The notes below the pieces were generated by a model. It was not told the DNA's origin and did not search any database. It saw only the letters and a list, made by a program, of their open reading frames with translations. DNA of 64,000 bases from Flavobacteriales bacterium. GTDB taxonomy: Bacteria; Bacteroidota; Bacteroidia; Flavobacteriales_C; GCA-002722245. Below are positions 37,620 through 49,256 of this stretch, piece by piece. The position numbers were made by a program, and so were the translations under genes. Each line of letters begins with the position of its first letter. Within the stretch, counting starts at the first letter, position 1. Location of the stretch: positions 1 through 64,000 of the forward strand of contig CANFBW010000009.1 of assembly GCA_947444925.1 (NCBI GenBank), read 5' to 3'.

Positions 37620-38107
37620 AACAGTAAAGGTAAGTCTAGGTTGAATACAAAGACTGGAAAGTGCTTTTCATTTATGAACATTTTGGTATCAAGAAGGCTT
37701 TTCGTAATTCCACACTAAAGTCTTATAATTAATATTATGTTAAATAGGAGTTTTAGAACAAAGCCCAATAACAACAAGGCTTACATGATGCATCAAACTC
37801 TTACTACTCCGTTTTTAGATTATCAAAAGTTAGTCTCTGTAGAAAAAGTGTATTTAGTAACTCGCTTGCCAAAACAAGGCTGATAAACCAAACCAATCCC
37901 GCATGATTAAGTCGAAAACATCCATAAACAAAAAGTTTATATATAATTCGTTAATAATTGAAATACAGTAATTTAAAGTATATACAGAATTATATTCGGA
38001 CGAATTTACAATCAATTAGGACGGCTTCTATATCAATCAAAAAGCAATCTATTGGGTGCTGTTGTACATTTAGCTCATCTAATAACACATAAACCAAATC
38101 TCTAACA

Positions 38108-41100
38108 ATGAAAAAAAACCTTACAAAACTAAAAGCATGGCTTGCCTCGGGCTTAGTGCTTGTTGGATTTGTGGCAGACGCGCAGCTTACTGGCTCGTAC
38201 GTCTTTCCTCAAAATACAACATACAGCTACGGCCGTAAACCTGCGTCGCCAAATTCACAAGACGCAATGGATTCATACAATTATTGGAAAACAAATTTCG
38301 TAACCTCTTCTGGAGCTTGCGGTTACAGAAGAGTAATTTGGGATTATTATGCTGGTGGTCGTGGTGCTACTGACAGATCATCTACTGTATCAGAAGGTAT
38401 TGGTTACGGAATGCTACTGGCTGCTTACGCAGGTGACCAAAGCTTATTTTCTGACTTATGGAACTACTACAAAGTTAACAGAAATGGAAATGGCGTTATG
38501 AACTGGCAAATTCAAAATTGTGGTGTTGTTGGTGCTGGTGGCGCTACTGATGCTGAAGTTGATGTTGCTATGGCATTGGTCGTGGCTTCTTATCAATGGC
38601 AAAGCAATGCTTATTTGAATGATGCTAAAAGCTTGATTTCTGTTATTCGCAACAAAGAATTTGAAGGCTCTATTCAAAAGCCAGGCGATAACTTTGGTGG
38701 ATCAGCTTTGGTTAATCCATCTTACTTCGCCCCTGCTTACTATAAGGTATTCAAGACGCTTGAACCTGCTTACGCTAGTTTTTGGGACGCTGCTGTTACA
38801 AAAGGTTATCAAATTATAGCTGCTGCCGATAAAAACAACAACGGATTGGTTCCCGACTGGTGTGATGCTAATGGAAACTATTCTAATCTTGCCAATGCTT
38901 ACGAAGGTCAAGGAAGAAACTTTATCTACGATGCTGTTCGCACCCCTTTTCGTTCAGCGATCGATGTTTTGTGGTTCGGCAGCGCTGACGGCGCAACATA
39001 TTGCACCAAGCTAATTGACTGGGCATACAACAACCATAACGGAGGAACTCAGTCTTTAGGTTCTAGTTATAACGCTACAGGATCTAAATTAGATGCTTCT
39101 CACAGCAATACTTTTGTTGGCTGTTTTTCAATTGCCGCAATGGCTGCAGATGCAACAAAAGGAACACACAGTAGCGCAAATTATTTAAGTTTCTTAAACA
39201 ATGGATATACCGACAACAAAAACACAAACCCCGGTTATGGCCAATATTTCAACGCTACATTTAAAGTGATTTCACAATTCGTGATGACTGGAAACTTCTA
39301 CCTTCCTCCACCTGACCAATGTACCGCTCCTAACTTAGGCGCTGCGAAATCTCTTTGTACTGGAAGTCCTATTGTTTTGAACTCAGGCATTGCAGGCGCA
39401 ACTTCTTATTTGTGGAGAAAAAATGACGTTGCTATTGCGGGTCAAACTGCATCAACTCTTAGTGTTACGACTGCCGGAACATACGAAGTTGTTGTCACTC
39501 AAGGAACTTGCGTAAGAAGAACTTCAGTTGAAGTTGCGTCAGCAACTATTGCTGCAGATTTCTCTTACAGCATCCAAGCTTCAAAAGTGGTGTTTACAAA
39601 CACTTCATCAGGTGCATCCAATTACACTTGGTCATACAAAAAGGGCGTTGCAACAGCAGTTACATTCGGCACTTCACGTGACACCAATGTTACTTTAGCT
39701 TCGGCGGGTTCTTATGACATCACTTTGGTAGTTACCAATGCTAAATTTGGCTGTGCTGGCACATCTACTATTACTAAGAGAATTGTTGTTGGTGCAGGCG
39801 CAGGATGGGTTGCCGACGACTTCAATGACCATTCCTACTCTGAGCCTTGGGTGGCGCAATTGACCAACTATAGTGCTTTGCCAAAAACATATTGCTCAGC
39901 AGCTGACGCTAAATTAGCAGGTATTCCCGCTTGCAGCAATCTACCATGTTCCTATTTTGAAGTAGCTTGTATTGGTGGAGCTACACCAACCTACCAACCT
40001 TTTGGTATCAACCTGAGAGCAAATGATGCTGCAGCTAAAATTGATTTAACTGGTGTTCCATACTTAAGTATGAAAATCAGATCTACAAAAGCTGTAAATC
40101 TAGGTGTGGGATTGAACGATGGAACAATCACTTGTGGACGTAATTTCATTAGTATTCCAGCAAACAAAGACACCATTGTTAACTTGGACTTTAGTACTTA
40201 TTTAACTGGATACAACCCTGGCCCCCCTGTTAACGCAGCTTATCCAATGGACTATACTCAGATTCAAGCGATTCAATTTTTTCCTTACGAAAAATCAGCC
40301 CTTTTCACAGGTACGATCAGTATCGACTGGATTATTCTCGGAGGAAAAAGTTTGCCAGCTCCTGTTTTCAATTTGAAAAAAGACCTAAACGGTTATTTGG
40401 TTTATGAGAATCCGAATGGTGACTTGAAAACCTATGTTACTGTACCAGATTGGAAAAAGAAAGTTAGATCTTGTACTGCAAAAGCAACATTAACAGCAAA
40501 TGCTTGTTCAGCTTCTGAAATTCGCTGGTTCAGCGGTGCATCTCAAATTGGAACAGGAACAACTATTTTAGTTGACCCAGGTATTTACACGGTGCAATTG
40601 ATTAACAACGGAGGTGTAACTACGGATACAGTTGAAGTTACTACTTCAGAAACTGTAGCCGACTTCAATGTTGACCGAACAAATTACGAAGTTCATTTAA
40701 GCAACAACTCTACAGGATACCATACTTTTACTTGGGCTTATGGCGATGTTGTAAACGACATTGCTGGTTCTACTAAATGGGACATTGGTTACCACAACTA
40801 CAAAAAGAAAGGCGTAGGCACATACCCTATTGTGCTGACCATCGTGGATACTTTATGTAATGTAACACAAACAAAAACAATCAACGTTGTTATTGCTTGC
40901 GACAGCTTGGTTACTAAACCAGTATTTGTAACTATTGACACAGTTGGTTGCGCTGGAGACATTGTAACGCTTAAGATTGCTCCAGTTGCCAACGCAACAG
41001 GCATCTATGGATGGTTTGGTCCGGCAGGAACAACATTTGCTAAAACTGTTGGAGATACTTTGTTATCGAGAGACGTAACCTTCGGATCACTAAGCGGACC

Positions 41101-41647
41101 GCTTTCGGTTCAAGCTTACAATGATTGCGGACAAGCTGCTCGCTCAGCTCAAGTTAGCATTAGCACTACTCCAATATCCACTTTCACCTATAGCGGCAAC
41201 TATTTAGATGTATCCTTCTTTGCTGACCACATTTCTGCTGGCTCAACTTATGCGTGGACATTTGGTGATAACGTGGGCGTTAGCACAAGTTCGGGACCTT
41301 TGTACTCTTATGCAGATGGCGGTGCGTACAACGTATGCCTTACAGTGAAAAACGAATGCGGTACTGCTGCAAAAGTTTGTGATAATATTGGCGCGTTTGG
41401 AGTTGGCATCAATGAATTAGATAAAATCGGAGGAAGTGTTTATCCAAATATTACTTCTAACGAAATCACTGTTCGTTTGCAAGGTGCTTCAACTGTACAA
41501 ATTGTCAATATGATTGGAGCTGTTGTTTCAACGCGAAATATCACTGACAAAGCTACTTTTGATGTGTCTGCATTACCAGCTGGCGTTTACTTTGTTAACA
41601 TTCAAAAAGGATCTGAAAACATGGTGAAGAAATTCATCGTTCAGTAA
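38108..41647 (+). CDS. GH8 endoglucanase, multidomain, T9SS-sorted
   Basis: Signal peptide; SEGIGYGMLLAAYAGDQSLFSDLWNYYKVN, GATDAEVDVAMALVVASYQW, VPDWCDANGN; Ig/PKD-like modules; C-terminal SVYPNITSNEITVRL...MVKKFIVQ. Confidence 0.9.
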   Translation: MKKNLTKLKAWLASGLVLVGFVADAQLTGSYVFPQNTTYSYGRKPASPNSQDAMDSYNYWKTNFVTSSGACGYRRVIWDYYAGGRGATDRSSTVSEGIGYGMLLAAYAGDQSLFSDLWNYYKVNRNGNGVMNWQIQNCGVVGAGGATDAEVDVAMALVVASYQWQSNAYLNDAKSLISVIRNKEFEGSIQKPGDNFGGSALVNPSYFAPAYYKVFKTLEPAYASFWDAAVTKGYQIIAAADKNNNGLVPDWCDANGNYSNLANAYEGQGRNFIYDAVRTPFRSAIDVLWFGSADGATYCTKLIDWAYNNHNGGTQSLGSSYNATGSKLDASHSNTFVGCFSIAAMAADATKGTHSSANYLSFLNNGYTDNKNTNPGYGQYFNATFKVISQFVMTGNFYLPPPDQCTAPNLGAAKSLCTGSPIVLNSGIAGATSYLWRKNDVAIAGQTASTLSVTTAGTYEVVVTQGTCVRRTSVEVASATIAADFSYSIQASKVVFTNTSSGASNYTWSYKKGVATAVTFGTSRDTNVTLASAGSYDITLVVTNAKFGCAGTSTITKRIVVGAGAGWVADDFNDHSYSEPWVAQLTNYSALPKTYCSAADAKLAGIPACSNLPCSYFEVACIGGATPTYQPFGINLRANDAAAKIDLTGVPYLSMKIRSTKAVNLGVGLNDGTITCGRNFISIPANKDTIVNLDFSTYLTGYNPGPPVNAAYPMDYTQIQAIQFFPYEKSALFTGTISIDWIILGGKSLPAPVFNLKKDLNGYLVYENPNGDLKTYVTVPDWKKKVRSCTAKATLTANACSASEIRWFSGASQIGTGTTILVDPGIYTVQLINNGGVTTDTVEVTTSETVADFNVDRTNYEVHLSNNSTGYHTFTWAYGDVVNDIAGSTKWDIGYHNYKKKGVGTYPIVLTIVDTLCNVTQTKTINVVIACDSLVTKPVFVTIDTVGCAGDIVTLKIAPVANATGIYGWFGPAGTTFAKTVGDTLLSRDVTFGSLSGPLSVQAYNDCGQAARSAQVSISTTPISTFTYSGNYLDVSFFADHISAGSTYAWTFGDNVGVSTSSGPLYSYADGGAYNVCLTVKNECGTAAKVCDNIGAFGVGINELDKIGGSVYPNITSNEITVRLQGASTVQIVNMIGAVVSTRNITDKATFDVSALPAGVYFVNIQKGSENMVKKFIVQ

Positions 41648-41664
41648 TTCAGTTTCACATTAAA

Positions 41665-41698
41665 TAGAAAAAGGGGCCTCGTGCCCCTTTTTCTATTT
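41665..41698 (+). terminator. Terminator, probably bidirectional
   Basis: agaaaaaggggcctcgtgccccttttt hairpin with T-rich tail. Confidence 0.8.
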
Positions 41699-41709
41699 TT
41701 AATAACCTT

Positions 41710-42597
41710 TCACAAAAGAGGTTGCCCCGCTTCTACCCAAGCACTGTACCATAAACTGGAAACAAATTTTATGGATGCTAGCATTTGTGCTTCTACCATA
41801 CCATTGATAGAGCTGTTGTATGCAGCAACATACTCTCTGCTAAAAACCTTTTGCTTCTTTCCGGAGTGGATATGGTACACTTGATCTTTTAGAAATTGTG
41901 TACGCAATTTCTTGTCGTTCGCTAAAACCTTTAAACTTAATGCATAACTGTGCTGTAAAATCGTCCAAGTGTATTTTAATGGATCTGGAATATAACCAGC
42001 AACAGCCATATCAATGGCATAGCTATCCAAATATCTTTCGGGAATTTGTGTTTCCCAAAGTTTGTGTATTCCTTTTTGCTGTGTCATTTGCCCGTCGTAA
42101 TTTTCTGTTACATGTAAAGGCACGCAAGCGTCAGAAGCATAGTGACCAATGTCGGCCGACAATTTGATGATACGCTCTTTATCCTTATCCTTAAATGCTT
42201 TCACTAAAAAATAGTAGTTCTCTAAAATAGCCCATGGTAGAGTACCATATGCGTGCAGCGTGTCTTCTGAATATTTTTGAACAGCATCTTTCCAGTGCAT
42301 TGGCAAACTGTCGAAAGGATGTTTGAGGTCGTAGTGGTCAACATCAAGATAATGTAAGCTTCCCTCCTTTTCATCGCTGTGCTTGCGAAGGTCAGGATCA
42401 ACAGCATGCGCAGTGATAAAAACTACGTTTTGTTTGTAAAATGTTCCAAGGCTTGGCGGCAAGGCATATACCGCTTTCTCGTTGATGATTTTATGAGCAA
42501 AAAAACCCCAGGCATGCGCAGAAATTGGAACGAGTAAAATGACGAAAGCCAAAAGGCAATGACCCGATCTGGTGTTTTGACCTTGGTACTGCTGCAT
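41710..42597 (-). CDS. Zinc-dependent phospholipase C / S1-P1 nuclease-like secreted protein
   Basis: WGFFAHKIINE, HYLDVDHYD, DIGHYASDACVPLHVTENYDGQ. Confidence 0.75.
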   Translation of the reverse strand: MQQYQGQNTRSGHCLLAFVILLVPISAHAWGFFAHKIINEKAVYALPPSLGTFYKQNVVFITAHAVDPDLRKHSDEKEGSLHYLDVDHYDLKHPFDSLPMHWKDAVQKYSEDTLHAYGTLPWAILENYYFLVKAFKDKDKERIIKLSADIGHYASDACVPLHVTENYDGQMTQQKGIHKLWETQIPERYLDSYAIDMAVAGYIPDPLKYTWTILQHSYALSLKVLANDKKLRTQFLKDQVYHIHSGKKQKVFSREYVAAYNSSINGMVEAQMLASIKFVSSLWYSAWVEAGQPLL

Positions 42598-42605
42598 AAA
42601 TGGAT

Positions 42606-43697
42606 TTATTTCACTGCTGCGCTCAAAAAAGGAAGGGACACTACTATTGCTTTTAAGTTTTTGTCTCTGACTTTAATAAATATTTCACTGTTGACACTCG
42701 ACAATTCAGAACTTACATATCCCATTCCAATCGCTTTCTTCAATGTTGGCGACATGGTCCCGGAAGTAACGATTCCTATTTTTTCACCGGCTGAATTCAC
42801 TATTTCATAATCGTGTCGAGGAATACCTTTGTCTATCAATTCAAAGCCAACCAATTTTTTTTGCACACCTTCCTCTTTTTGCTTTTTCAGCGCTGCACTA
42901 TTTACAAAAGATTTAGAGAATTTGGTGATCCAGCTCAAGCCTGCTTCAATTGGCGATGAGCTGTCATTGATGTCATTGCCATATAAACAATAACCCATTT
43001 CTAAACGTAAAGTATCACGAGCCGCCAACCCAATGGCTTTAATATTTTCTTGTGCGCCCGCTTTCATAATGGCATCCCAAACTTTTTCAGCATCGCTGTT
43101 GTATACATATATTTCAAATCCGCCTGCACCAGTGTATCCTGTTGCTGAAATGATAACGTCTTCAACTCCCGCAAATTGATCAATTACAAATGAATAGTAC
43201 AACATAGTCGACAAATCAACCTTTGTCAAACTTTGCAATATTTTTTTCGCTTTTGGACCTTGCACCGCAAAGAGACAATAATCATCAGAAATATTGCGCA
43301 ACGTCGCGCCAAAAGTATTGTGTTTATTGATCCAATTCCAATCCTTTTCAATATTTGATGCATTTACCACTAACATGTACTCAACGTCTGAAACACGGTA
43401 TACCAGCAAATCATCGACTATTCCTCCTTTATCGTTAGGCAGGCAGGAGTATTGTATTTTGCCATCTGCTAACTTTGACGCATCGTTTGAACATACTGCT
43501 TGAATAAGCGCAAGAGCCCCTTCACCGCTAACCAAAAACTCACCCATATGCGAAACGTCAAATACGCCTACTGAATTTCGCACGGTTTCGTGCTCAGCGA
43601 TTACACCTTCGTATTGAACCGGCATATTGAACCCAGCAAATGGCACCATTTTCGCCCCTAGCTCAACATGTTTGTTGTTTAAAATCAGTTGTTTCAT
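42606..43697 (-). CDS. gcvT: Glycine cleavage system aminomethyltransferase
   Basis: [63 protein letters not shown]. Confidence 0.96.
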   Translation of the reverse strand: MKQLILNNKHVELGAKMVPFAGFNMPVQYEGVIAEHETVRNSVGVFDVSHMGEFLVSGEGALALIQAVCSNDASKLADGKIQYSCLPNDKGGIVDDLLVYRVSDVEYMLVVNASNIEKDWNWINKHNTFGATLRNISDDYCLFAVQGPKAKKILQSLTKVDLSTMLYYSFVIDQFAGVEDVIISATGYTGAGGFEIYVYNSDAEKVWDAIMKAGAQENIKAIGLAARDTLRLEMGYCLYGNDINDSSSPIEAGLSWITKFSKSFVNSAALKKQKEEGVQKKLVGFELIDKGIPRHDYEIVNSAGEKIGIVTSGTMSPTLKKAIGMGYVSSELSSVNSEIFIKVRDKNLKAIVVSLPFLSAAVK

Positions 43698-43698
43698 T

Positions 43699-44784
43699 TC
43701 AGTAATTTATCAATTGCTCAAAATAATTTAAGTATCGGTCTTTTTGTGATTCAACAGAATATTTTTCTATCACCGTCTCTCTTGCATTTTTACCCAGTTT
43801 CATTCTTAGTTCTGCAGACTCAACGAGTTGAGATATCTTGTTCACCCATTCTTCCTCGGCAACAGCCAAGTATCCATTTACACCATCTTGAATGATGTCT
43901 GAATTTACGCCTACTGGAGACATGATTGTTGGTATTTCCAATGCCATATAAGACAAGCCTTTTAGTCCGCATTTCCCCTGCGCCCACTCATCGTCAGGCA
44001 AAGGCATAATGCCAATATCGAAACTGGCAAGAACATCAACTTCAGTGGCGCTGGTCCATTGTATCCCTTTAATTTCCAATTCATTATTACTATAATGAGG
44101 ATCTCCCATTACTTTAAAATACACTTTATCCCCATATTTTTTTTTGATGATCTTTAGTATAGAGATGGCATATTCAAAATGTTTGATGGTTGTTTTGCTA
44201 CCGCTCCACCCAATGCATATTCTTTCTGGAGCAACATACTTATGTCTGCGTTGGTGTAAATCAGTATCAATAGTTGTTGGTATGACAACGACATTGAAAT
44301 TGCTCTTTTTTGCAAATCTCTTTAAGTAATTATTACCTGCAAAAACCATATCAGACAAAGCAATGATACTTTCAACCTTATTGGGGTCTTTCAAAAATTT
44401 AAAATTTTTATTGCCTTCTGATACATCCATGAACCAAATTGCATCGTCAAAGTCGAAAACAATTTTAGCTTTTGATTTTTTAAACTGCTTTTCAAAAAAG
44501 GTAGAACCCAGCATAAAAGCTTCTCTATGAATAAAAACAATGTCATAGTCAATTGCACTCTTCACATGTTTCCATCTTTCTTTCAATGATTTCAATACTA
44601 CACTTAGCTTCTTAAGCATATTGCCCGACTGATAAAAGAACTGATCGTCGGCTTCAGAAATAACATAGGAGAGATCACAAACCCATCCTCTTTCTCTAAA
44701 ATAGGGCATATACTGCTCAAATCGATAGCGCTGGCTTGGAGACCTATCGGGACGGTGAGCGGCTATAAAAAGAATTTTACCCAT
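43699..44784 (-). CDS. GT4-like glycosyltransferase
   Basis: [65 protein letters not shown]. Confidence 0.85.
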   Translation of the reverse strand: MGKILFIAAHRPDRSPSQRYRFEQYMPYFRERGWVCDLSYVISEADDQFFYQSGNMLKKLSVVLKSLKERWKHVKSAIDYDIVFIHREAFMLGSTFFEKQFKKSKAKIVFDFDDAIWFMDVSEGNKNFKFLKDPNKVESIIALSDMVFAGNNYLKRFAKKSNFNVVVIPTTIDTDLHQRRHKYVAPERICIGWSGSKTTIKHFEYAISILKIIKKKYGDKVYFKVMGDPHYSNNELEIKGIQWTSATEVDVLASFDIGIMPLPDDEWAQGKCGLKGLSYMALEIPTIMSPVGVNSDIIQDGVNGYLAVAEEEWVNKISQLVESAELRMKLGKNARETVIEKYSVESQKDRYLNYFEQLINY

Positions 44785-44966
44785 AAAATAAACTCCTTGA
44801 AAGGGAGGTAATTGTTTTGTTATGAAGCCAATGCCCCTTTTACTGCTATCTATACTTCACTTCGCAAGAGTCTTTCTACTTTGTCAAAAATATAAAAATT
44901 ACACAAAAGCACACCATAAATACTAAAGGGCTTTTCCTCGTATTTAATTATCTTTGTTTCCTGATT

Positions 44967-46832
44967 ATGAAAAATGAATTAAAAAACGCCCCCCGTTGGA
45001 TCATCTTAGGAAGCGATTTATTGATCAGCGCTATTTCCGTTAGCGCTGCTTTTCTTTTGCGTTTTGATTTCCGATTGAGTTCCGTAGAAGTGGACTTACT
45101 GCTGCAAGTTTTACCAGTAATATTAGTTGTGCGTCTTTTGTCGTTTCTTATTTTTAACTCATATGCTGGACTCATACGCTACACTGGATCAAAGGACATT
45201 CAACGCATTTTCACAGTGATCTTTACAGGAAGCTTTTTTTTGTTTTTATTAAACAGTGCTGCTTTTTACACTGGCATCAAATTCAATATCCCGCGAACAG
45301 TAATCATCATTGATTTCTTAGTGTCACTAATGCTATTGGTGCTATTTCGCATGAGTATTAAAATTTCGTACGAATACATCACAAATGGCACAAAGGGGCG
45401 CGCTTCGATTATTATATATGGTGCGGGCGAGTTTGGCACCATCACTAAAAGAGCACTCGATCGCGACGCCGGAACGAAATACACAGTGGTCGCATTCGTT
45501 GACGATTTAAAAACAAGAACAGGTAAAACCATTGAAGGCATTTCTATTATAGGTGAAAAAGATTTGGATAAATTCATTGAAAACAAAGACATTCACCACA
45601 TCATCATTGCCAATCAAGCGCTATCGCCTATTAAGAAAAAGGAAATTGTTGATTTTGCACTTACCAAAAACATTAGAGTACTCGACGTGCCGCCATCCAA
45701 CAGTTGGATCAAAGGTGAGCTGAGCTTTAAGCAAATCAAAAAAATAAAGATTGAGGACCTTCTTGAACGCGAGGTAATTAAACTCGACAAACAAAAAATA
45801 CAGGAAGTCAATCGCGGAAAAGTGATTTTAATTTCTGGAGCGGCTGGATCGATAGGAAGTGAAATTGTTAGACAAATTGCACTTTACGAACCGAAGTGCG
45901 TGATTCTTTTAGATCAGGCAGAATCTCCTCTTTACCAAATTGAAACAGAATTGTATGACAAATTCAAGCACCTTAATGTTGAAATTGTGATGGGTGACAT
46001 CTCTAATGCCACCCGCATGAAAATGTTGTTTGCCGCCTACCAACCAAATATTATTTATCATGCTGCCGCATACAAGCATGTGCCTATGATGGAAAACAAT
46101 CCTGCTGAGGCCGTTCGTGTTAATATTAAAGGCACGCGTATTCTTGCCGATCTTGCTGTTGAATTCAAGGTAGAGAAATTCGTTATGATTTCTACCGACA
46201 AAGCAGTGAATCCAACCAATGTAATGGGGGCTTCCAAGAGAATCGCTGAAATCTATTGTCAATCGCTCAACAAATCAACAAGTACTAATTTTATCACCAC
46301 TCGTTTTGGAAATGTATTGGGATCAAATGGATCTGTCATTCCAATATTTAAAAAACAAATTGATGAGGGCGGACCAATTACGGTAACTCATCCCGAGGTA
46401 ACGCGGTATTTTATGACCATACCCGAAGCCTGTCAATTGGTGCTTGAAGCGGGTGCTTACGGCAAAGGCGGAGAGATTTTCATTTTCGACATGGGAGAAT
46501 CGGTGAAGATTGTTGATTTGGCTAAAAAGATGATCAAGTTGTCACGTCTTGAACTCGACAAAGACATTGAGATTGTATTCACAGGATTGCGTCCAGGCGA
46601 AAAGCTCTATGAAGAATTGCTAAACAACGAGGAAAATACCACCAAAACCCATCACGAAAAAATAATGATTGCTTCGGTGAAAGAATACGATTTCGCAGAA
46701 GTAAAAGAAGACATCAACGAAGTAATAAATCTATACGACAACAACGACAATTACGCGTTGGTTGCAAAAATGAAGCGCATTGTGCCAGAGTTTTTGAGTA
46801 AAAATTCGGCCTTCGAAAAACTTGATGCCTAA
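44967..46832 (+). CDS. Membrane-anchored nucleoside-diphosphate sugar dehydratase/epimerase (CapD/FlaA1/WbpM-like)
   Basis: N-terminal TM bundle, Rossmann GAGEFG, GAAGSIGSEIVRQI, DQAESPLYQIE, YHAAAYKHVPMME, STDKAVNPTNVMGASKRIAE. Confidence 0.93.
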   Translation: MKNELKNAPRWIILGSDLLISAISVSAAFLLRFDFRLSSVEVDLLLQVLPVILVVRLLSFLIFNSYAGLIRYTGSKDIQRIFTVIFTGSFFLFLLNSAAFYTGIKFNIPRTVIIIDFLVSLMLLVLFRMSIKISYEYITNGTKGRASIIIYGAGEFGTITKRALDRDAGTKYTVVAFVDDLKTRTGKTIEGISIIGEKDLDKFIENKDIHHIIIANQALSPIKKKEIVDFALTKNIRVLDVPPSNSWIKGELSFKQIKKIKIEDLLEREVIKLDKQKIQEVNRGKVILISGAAGSIGSEIVRQIALYEPKCVILLDQAESPLYQIETELYDKFKHLNVEIVMGDISNATRMKMLFAAYQPNIIYHAAAYKHVPMMENNPAEAVRVNIKGTRILADLAVEFKVEKFVMISTDKAVNPTNVMGASKRIAEIYCQSLNKSTSTNFITTRFGNVLGSNGSVIPIFKKQIDEGGPITVTHPEVTRYFMTIPEACQLVLEAGAYGKGGEIFIFDMGESVKIVDLAKKMIKLSRLELDKDIEIVFTGLRPGEKLYEELLNNEENTTKTHHEKIMIASVKEYDFAEVKEDINEVINLYDNNDNYALVAKMKRIVPEFLSKNSAFEKLDA

Positions 46833-46889
46833 CAATAAAAATGGCGACACTTTTTAAAGCACCGCCAATTTACAATCAATTAATTTCTG

Positions 46890-47915
46890 TTATTTAATGA
46901 AATCAAAATAACCTTTGATCGATTCCGCTATTTTGTCATTTTCAATTAAGAATCCATCGTGACCATACAACGATTCAATTTCATGGTACTCGCAGTTTGG
47001 GATATTGTCTTTCATGTGCAATTGCTCAGAAATTGGGCAAAGTAAATCCGAATGAATACCGATAATCAATGTTTTTTGTCCTATTGATGCCAACGCTTCT
47101 TCAATGGTATCATAGCGATTGCGTGCGATATTGTGTGTATCTAAAACCTTCGTTAATTTATGGTACGAGATCGCATTGAACCTTTTGGCCAGTTTATCGC
47201 CCTGATATTTTAAGTAGGTGGTAACTTTAAAATCTTTTGAAATATTTTCCGACTCCTCCTTCTGTCTTTCGTTGTACGCCTCGTGGTTGCGGTAAAAAAG
47301 CAAGCCTACTTGGCGAGCACGCTTCATACCTTCAAATCCAGCCTCCTTCGTTTCTTCGCCCCACGTTGCATCCAATTCAATTGCTGAACGATGCACCGAA
47401 TGTATGGCAACACCCCATGGCGCTTCTTTTGGCGATGAACACAAAATACTCATATTTTCAATCACGCGCGGCTCCATCATTCCCCACTCCATCACCTGAT
47501 AACCACCACAAGATCCGCCGATGGCCATTTTTATTTTTTCAATACCCAGGTGCTTTCGCAACAAAACGAAACTGTTTACCACGTCGCGTATGGTTACATC
47601 TGGAAAGGAATAATAGTATTCTTTTCCTGTTTCAGGATTTATGGAAAGTGGTCCCGTTGTGCCATAGCAAGACCCTAAAATGTTCGCGCAAACAATAAAG
47701 TATTTATTCGGATCAAAGAGTTTGCCTTCACCAACCAGTCCATCCCACCAAACAGCAGGGTCAGAATTTGCAGTTAAAGCGTGACAGACCCAAACTACAT
47801 TGGACTGATCATCATTCATTTTACCGTAAGTATGATAAGCCAAAGTCAGTTCAGGCAAATAGCCTCCCAACTCTAACTCAAACCTACCAAATTTATGAAA
47901 TTGCTTTTCCGACAC
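46890..47915 (-). CDS. metX: Homoserine O-acetyltransferase-like alpha/beta hydrolase
   Basis: LAYHTYGKMN, VCHALTANSD, NILGSCYGTTGP, nucleophile context GGSCGGYQVMEW, YGHDGFL. Confidence 0.88.
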   Translation of the reverse strand: MSEKQFHKFGRFELELGGYLPELTLAYHTYGKMNDDQSNVVWVCHALTANSDPAVWWDGLVGEGKLFDPNKYFIVCANILGSCYGTTGPLSINPETGKEYYYSFPDVTIRDVVNSFVLLRKHLGIEKIKMAIGGSCGGYQVMEWGMMEPRVIENMSILCSSPKEAPWGVAIHSVHRSAIELDATWGEETKEAGFEGMKRARQVGLLFYRNHEAYNERQKEESENISKDFKVTTYLKYQGDKLAKRFNAISYHKLTKVLDTHNIARNRYDTIEEALASIGQKTLIIGIHSDLLCPISEQLHMKDNIPNCEYHEIESLYGHDGFLIENDKIAESIKGYFDFIK

Positions 47916-48025
47916 GCTTCAATTTTTTAAAACAAGGTGTCAAAAGTAAATAAAGAAGTGGAAAGTAAAAAGGTAAAAACAATGTAGCCTGCTCCTTCTT
48001 TCTTACATTTGTCAAAATTCAGGTC

Positions 48026-49255
48026 ATGGAAAATACTTTGAGCACCAACAGCAAGCATATAATTGCGGAAGAAGAAAAATATAGCGCCCACAACTACCAT
48101 CCTTTACCTGTAGTGCTTTCAAGAGGAGAAGGCGTTTTTGTTTGGGATGTAGAAGGCAAAAGATATTACGATTTTTTATCGGCTTATTCAGCCGTTAACC
48201 AAGGTCATTCGCACCCTAAAATTGTTGCGGCATTGGTGGCTCAGGCTCAAACATTGGCGCTTACCTCACGTGCATTTCACAACGATGTGTTTTATAAATT
48301 CTCAAAATACATCACTTCGTACTTCGGTTTCGACAAGGTATTGCCTATGAACACCGGTGCTGAAGCCGTTGAAACAGCTTTGAAAATTTCAAGAAAATGG
48401 GGTTACGAGAAAAAGGGAATTCCTGCCAATAAAGCGCGTATCATTTTTTGCGAAAACAACTTTCACGGAAGAACCATCACCATCATCAGTGCTTCCAATG
48501 ATTCTGATGCCACTAAAAATTTCGGACCATTTACGCCAGGGATCAGCTCAATACCCTACAATGATATTGCTGCATTGACCAAGGAATTGGAAGACCCTAA
48601 TGTCGCAGCTTTCGTAGTGGAACCTATTCAAGGTGAAGCGGGAGTGTATGTTCCAGAAGATGGATTTTTAGCCAAATCATATGCTTTGTGTAAAAAACAC
48701 AATGTGTTGTTTGTGGCCGATGAAGTACAAACCGGAATCGCGCGCACAGGTAAGTTAATTGCCTGTGACCACGAAGGCGTGAAACCCGATATTTTAATTT
48801 TAGGTAAAGCAGTGAGTGGTGGTGTTTACCCCGTGTCTTGCGTATTGGCGAACAACGACGTGATGGATGTAATTCATCCGGGAGAACACGGTTCTACCTT
48901 TGGTGGAAACCCTATTGCGTGCCGCGTTGCCATGGCTGCACTCGAGGTGGTTAGAGAAGAAAAACTGGCCGAACGATCTGCGTATTTAGGAGAAATTCTG
49001 CGTCGAGAATTGAGTGCCATTAAATCTGATATGATTTCTATTGTTAGAGGAAAAGGTTTGCTCAATGCTATTGTGATCAAACCAAAAAATGGCAAAGAAG
49101 CTTGGGATGTTTGTTTGAAATTACGCGACAATGGATTGCTCGCCAAGCCAACGCACGGCGATATCATTCGCTTTGCGCCGCCATTAATCATTACGGAAGA
49201 CCAACTAATGGAATGTGTAGACATTATCAGAAAGTCTCTTTCAGAAATGGAATAA
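48026..49255 (+). CDS. rocD: Ornithine aminotransferase
   Basis: [78 protein letters not shown]. Confidence 0.95.
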   Translation: MENTLSTNSKHIIAEEEKYSAHNYHPLPVVLSRGEGVFVWDVEGKRYYDFLSAYSAVNQGHSHPKIVAALVAQAQTLALTSRAFHNDVFYKFSKYITSYFGFDKVLPMNTGAEAVETALKISRKWGYEKKGIPANKARIIFCENNFHGRTITIISASNDSDATKNFGPFTPGISSIPYNDIAALTKELEDPNVAAFVVEPIQGEAGVYVPEDGFLAKSYALCKKHNVLFVADEVQTGIARTGKLIACDHEGVKPDILILGKAVSGGVYPVSCVLANNDVMDVIHPGEHGSTFGGNPIACRVAMAALEVVREEKLAERSAYLGEILRRELSAIKSDMISIVRGKGLLNAIVIKPKNGKEAWDVCLKLRDNGLLAKPTHGDIIRFAPPLIITEDQLMECVDIIRKSLSEME

Positions 49256-49256
49256 T

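Noticed and set aside
39991-40176. Minus-strand ORFs antisense to the GH8 gene (38456, 38702, 39991, 40798)
   Set aside because: Fully covered by a long, well-supported coding frame on the opposite strand.
43697-43699. Possible glycine riboswitch upstream of gcvT
   Set aside because: gcvT starts 1-2 nt after the preceding GT4 gene; no room for a leader.
46860-46890. AATTTACAATCAATTA string identical to the GH8 leader
   Set aside because: A 16-nt AT-rich match in 64 kb is within chance expectation, and this site lies at the 3' end of metX.
47916-48025. Possible SAM riboswitch upstream of metX
   Set aside because: No recognisable riboswitch core; the spacer shared with divergent rocD is only ~110 nt.
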